Assembly (NCBI GenBank): GCA_036940085.1
Contig: JALLBK010000380.1
Location: 1-43,178 of the forward strand
DNA: 43,178 nt
Source of the DNA: Discostella pseudostelligera
Taxonomy: Eukaryota; Bacillariophyta; Thalassiosirophyceae; Thalassiosirales; Thalassiosiraceae
Reading direction: 5' to 3'
Shown: positions 41,046-43,178 of the stretch, in pieces
Position numbering within the stretch: the first letter of the stretch is position 1
How the letters are laid out: every line of letters begins with the position of its first letter
The notes under the pieces: generated by a model
Database searches by the model: none
What the model was told of the DNA's origin: nothing
The model's input: only the letters and a program-made list of their open reading frames with translations
Translations under genes and position numbers: made by a program

Positions 41046-42044
41046 ATGACCCGCGACGCAACTACTACTACCATCGTTGTCCTCGTTGCAACCGCCTCCA
41101 CTGCCTTAGCACAAGATGGCGACCGCTCCTCCTCCTCCTCTTCCTACTTTATTTGTCCTCAAGTTCCATCATTGCACTGCCAAAACAATTCCACCACGTG
41201 CCTCCCAGGACATGCCTCCATCGATGCACGACACTCCCATCTGAATTTACCCACGCACAAGGATGGATATCATTGTGTCTGTCAGGAGGGATATATTGGA
41301 CATGAATGTCGGATGCAGGTTGATAATTGCAATGACGATGATCCGACATTGACGTGCTATCATGGATCGAAGTGTCGGTCGGTGCACAAAAACACCAACG
41401 AAGGCGGGGGAGGGTATTATTGCGATTGCCTACAGCAAAACAATATAAGCGGTGAACCAACGGCTAAGAAATATGCAGGATTAATGTGCCAACACGAAGC
41501 AACGAGTTTGTGTGCCGCAGCTTTAGTGGGTACCTCAACGTCCTCATCCCCACCCGGCTATTATCAACCTAGTGGTGACCAATATTGCACCAATCATGGC
41601 AAATGTGTCAAGCTTGTGACATCATATGACTCTCATCCGGGATGTTTATGCAGCTTTGGATGGGGTGGTGATCATTGTGAGGTTTGGCAAGGGGAGGGGA
41701 CGAATCCGTGGGTGGCACTGCAGAAGGGTAATGAGAAGACTGGGAATGTTGTTGCTGGAGACGTATTATTCGGAGTGTTCATCGTCGCTTTATCTGCCGT
41801 GGCGGTGGGTACTGTCGTTCTTTTGATCGAAGCTAGGCAAAGGAGAAGAAATGCTCGTGCATCAGGTGATGGCTTCGATACAGAGCTGAATGTTGTATCG
41901 GGAAAATCACCTACAATCACATCTAGTTGTATGCAAACACCGACAGAGGAGGAGAAGGATGGTGCACCGCAAGAGGAGGGAAGAGAGGGTAATGCACATG
42001 GTGGCAATGATATCGATGATATCTCAAATCCTGAAATCGTATAA
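41046..42044 (+). CDS. EGF-like single-pass surface protein
   Basis: A single exon of 332 aa. The signal peptide covers residues ~1-22 (TIVVLVATASTALA, cleavage before QDG). Three Cys-rich segments follow, EGF-like in spacing. The first, about 37-88, ends CVCQEGYIGHEC. The second, about 94-147, contains CYHGSKC and CDCLQQ. The third, about 178-212, ends CLCSFGWGGDHC. A transmembrane helix (VLFGVFIVALSAVAVGTVVLLIEA) lies at about 240-263, followed by a basic stop-transfer stretch (RQRRRNAR) and an acidic ~65-aa cytosolic tail. The topology is type I. It is likely an adhesion or signalling receptor at the cell surface; the ligand is unknown. The ATG at 41046 directly begins the signal peptide. 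Confidence 0.75.
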   Translation: MTRDATTTTIVVLVATASTALAQDGDRSSSSSSYFICPQVPSLHCQNNSTTCLPGHASIDARHSHLNLPTHKDGYHCVCQEGYIGHECRMQVDNCNDDDPTLTCYHGSKCRSVHKNTNEGGGGYYCDCLQQNNISGEPTAKKYAGLMCQHEATSLCAAALVGTSTSSSPPGYYQPSGDQYCTNHGKCVKLVTSYDSHPGCLCSFGWGGDHCEVWQGEGTNPWVALQKGNEKTGNVVAGDVLFGVFIVALSAVAVGTVVLLIEARQRRRNARASGDGFDTELNVVSGKSPTITSSCMQTPTEEEKDGAPQEEGREGNAHGGNDIDDISNPEIV

Positions 42045-43178
42045 TGAAGAACGAAGGATTCTTGGGCAGCTTCGAATATATGTCTTCCTATTCACCATTC
42101 TCGCCAAGATAATTATTGTTTTCCCCACTTCCTTCCACTTTTCGCTGTTAATTATCGAGTATCGAGCTATCACAACCCCGATCCCACACACCTCTATAAT
42201 CAGCTATTATCAACCCTTCCTCGTCCCTCTATGTCTCAACTCTCGCGCAGAAGCGGCTATGGTTCCTGCAGTATGGTAATCATCCCCAGTCGGTTGTTAC
42301 ATGTACTACTGCACAGCGCCACTGATAAAGATCAACATCATCATGATCAAATTGGCACAAATGGGTGCGGGTGCTGTCGGTGCATTACGTATTGTTGGCA
42401 GCGAACTGTCGTGGGTAGTGAGTAGGTCATCCGGCTCCCCTCCTTCACCTCGATTAGTATTTCAATATGTTGATGTTGCAGCGATCGATGCACTTGCATG
42501 CCTACTGACGCTAATCCATAAACGCCAACAATAACAAAATTAATCCTAATTGTCCTGCATGCCGCCGCATTGCACACCTTCAATCAGTATGATCATCATC
42601 ATCATGTATCGTCGCAAATCTATCTCCTTATCCCCAAACACTAGCCCCAGGGAAACTCAACGATCGTTTTAGGGCGACCGATAGGGAAATCCACCGGATG
42701 CGGCCATGGTTTTATTAGCATAGTGGTCGCATGATGATGTAAAGCGCAGAAGCGTTGGCTGTTGCAGGCTATTGGATGGAGGCGTCGGCGACGGCACCGT
42801 AGTGTGGTGATGATGATGCATGTGTTTTGACGCAACACCCAAAGGTGCCCAAAGAGTTGCATTTTCGCGGTCTGCGACGACGGACGAAGTGCAAGAAGTC
42901 AACATTGAATGGCATTAAGTATCTTTTGGCTTGTCGACAATCATCTGATGTTGCGGTGATCGCTGCATGTGCCTGCCTCTGCCATCGCCATCGTATTAGG
43001 GCGGCCGGTAGGGAGATCCACCGAATGCGGCCATGATGTTATTATTATGGTGGTCACATCATGATGATGTAAAAGCGCCGAAGTTTGGGCTGTTGCAGGG
43101 TATTGGATGGAGGCGCCGGCGATGGCACCGTATGAACCGTCGACCGCGTCATTGTCTCATCATGGGTCATGGGTGATC
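42045..43178. other. Gene-poor right end
   Basis: More than 1.1 kb without a credible gene. It includes short ATG-initiated frames (for example 42301-42534) that show no domain, and CATCATCATG-rich stretches. The ~137-bp direct repeat is listed separately. No RNA gene was recognised. Confidence 0.5.
42667..43132. repeat. Diverged ~137-bp direct repeat, two copies
   Basis: Copy A (42667-42801) and copy B (42994-43132) align along their length with scattered substitutions and small indels. Shared blocks include ATCCACCG, ATGCGGCCATG, ATGATGATGTAAA, GCTGTTGCAGG, TATTGGATGGAGGCG and GGCACCGTA. The offset is about 328 bp. Copy B lies close to the window end, so more copies may follow. Confidence 0.75.

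Noticed and set aside
42301..42534. Plus-strand 77-aa frame in the right-end gap
   Set aside because: ATG-initiated but without signal peptide, domain or neighbouring context; short frames are expected by chance here.

Overview
The window looks like nuclear DNA of a stramenopile alga, most likely a centric diatom. The evidence is: compact protein genes with 0-5 short GT-AG introns (63-138 bp); small intergenic gaps; Ser/Thr/Asn/Gln-rich low-complexity stretches; Cys-rich surface modules joined by PT/SPT linkers; and one transporter whose N-terminus looks like a diatom bipartite plastid-targeting sequence. There are no operons, ribosome binding sites, rRNAs or CRISPRs, and I recognised no tRNA. 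I rebuilt exon-intron structures by hand from splice motifs and reading-frame continuity.

Left part (1-13 kb): a degenerate ~50-bp repeat; an RCC1-type Ran exchange factor (+); an INPP4-like inositol/phosphoinositide 4-phosphatase (-) with NPF/DPF endocytic motifs; a divergent promoter holding five copies of GCCACGTGGAA; an UNC93-like membrane protein (+); and a six-exon polyamine/amino-acid transporter (-).

Middle (13-25 kb): the head-to-head paralogue of that transporter (+), interrupted by a contig join; an EXS-domain membrane protein (+); a MetX-type homoserine O-acyltransferase (-); and a 939-aa secreted, probably membrane-anchored protein with nine Cys-rich modules built by exon duplication (-).

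Right part (25-43 kb): an unrecognised gene at a second contig join (+); a small secreted protein (+); a 4-TM protein (-); PEX16-like (+); DNAJC9-like (-) divergent from an ankyrin/zinc-finger protein (+); an AAAP transporter probably sent to the plastid (-); a PAP/fibrillin-domain protein (+); dihydrolipoyl dehydrogenase (-); an ABHD11-like hydrolase (-); an EGF-like membrane protein (+); and a gene-poor end with a ~137-bp direct repeat.

The genes are mostly unrelated housekeeping and membrane functions. What links them is in the DNA. An E2F-like motif (TTCCCGCC/GGCGGGAA) occurs in nearly every promoter-side gap, often in two or three copies, and several gene pairs are divergent and share one gap. 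The window also holds two single-N contig joins flanked by exact duplications (72 bp and 17 bp) that look like unmerged overlaps; they affect two gene models.
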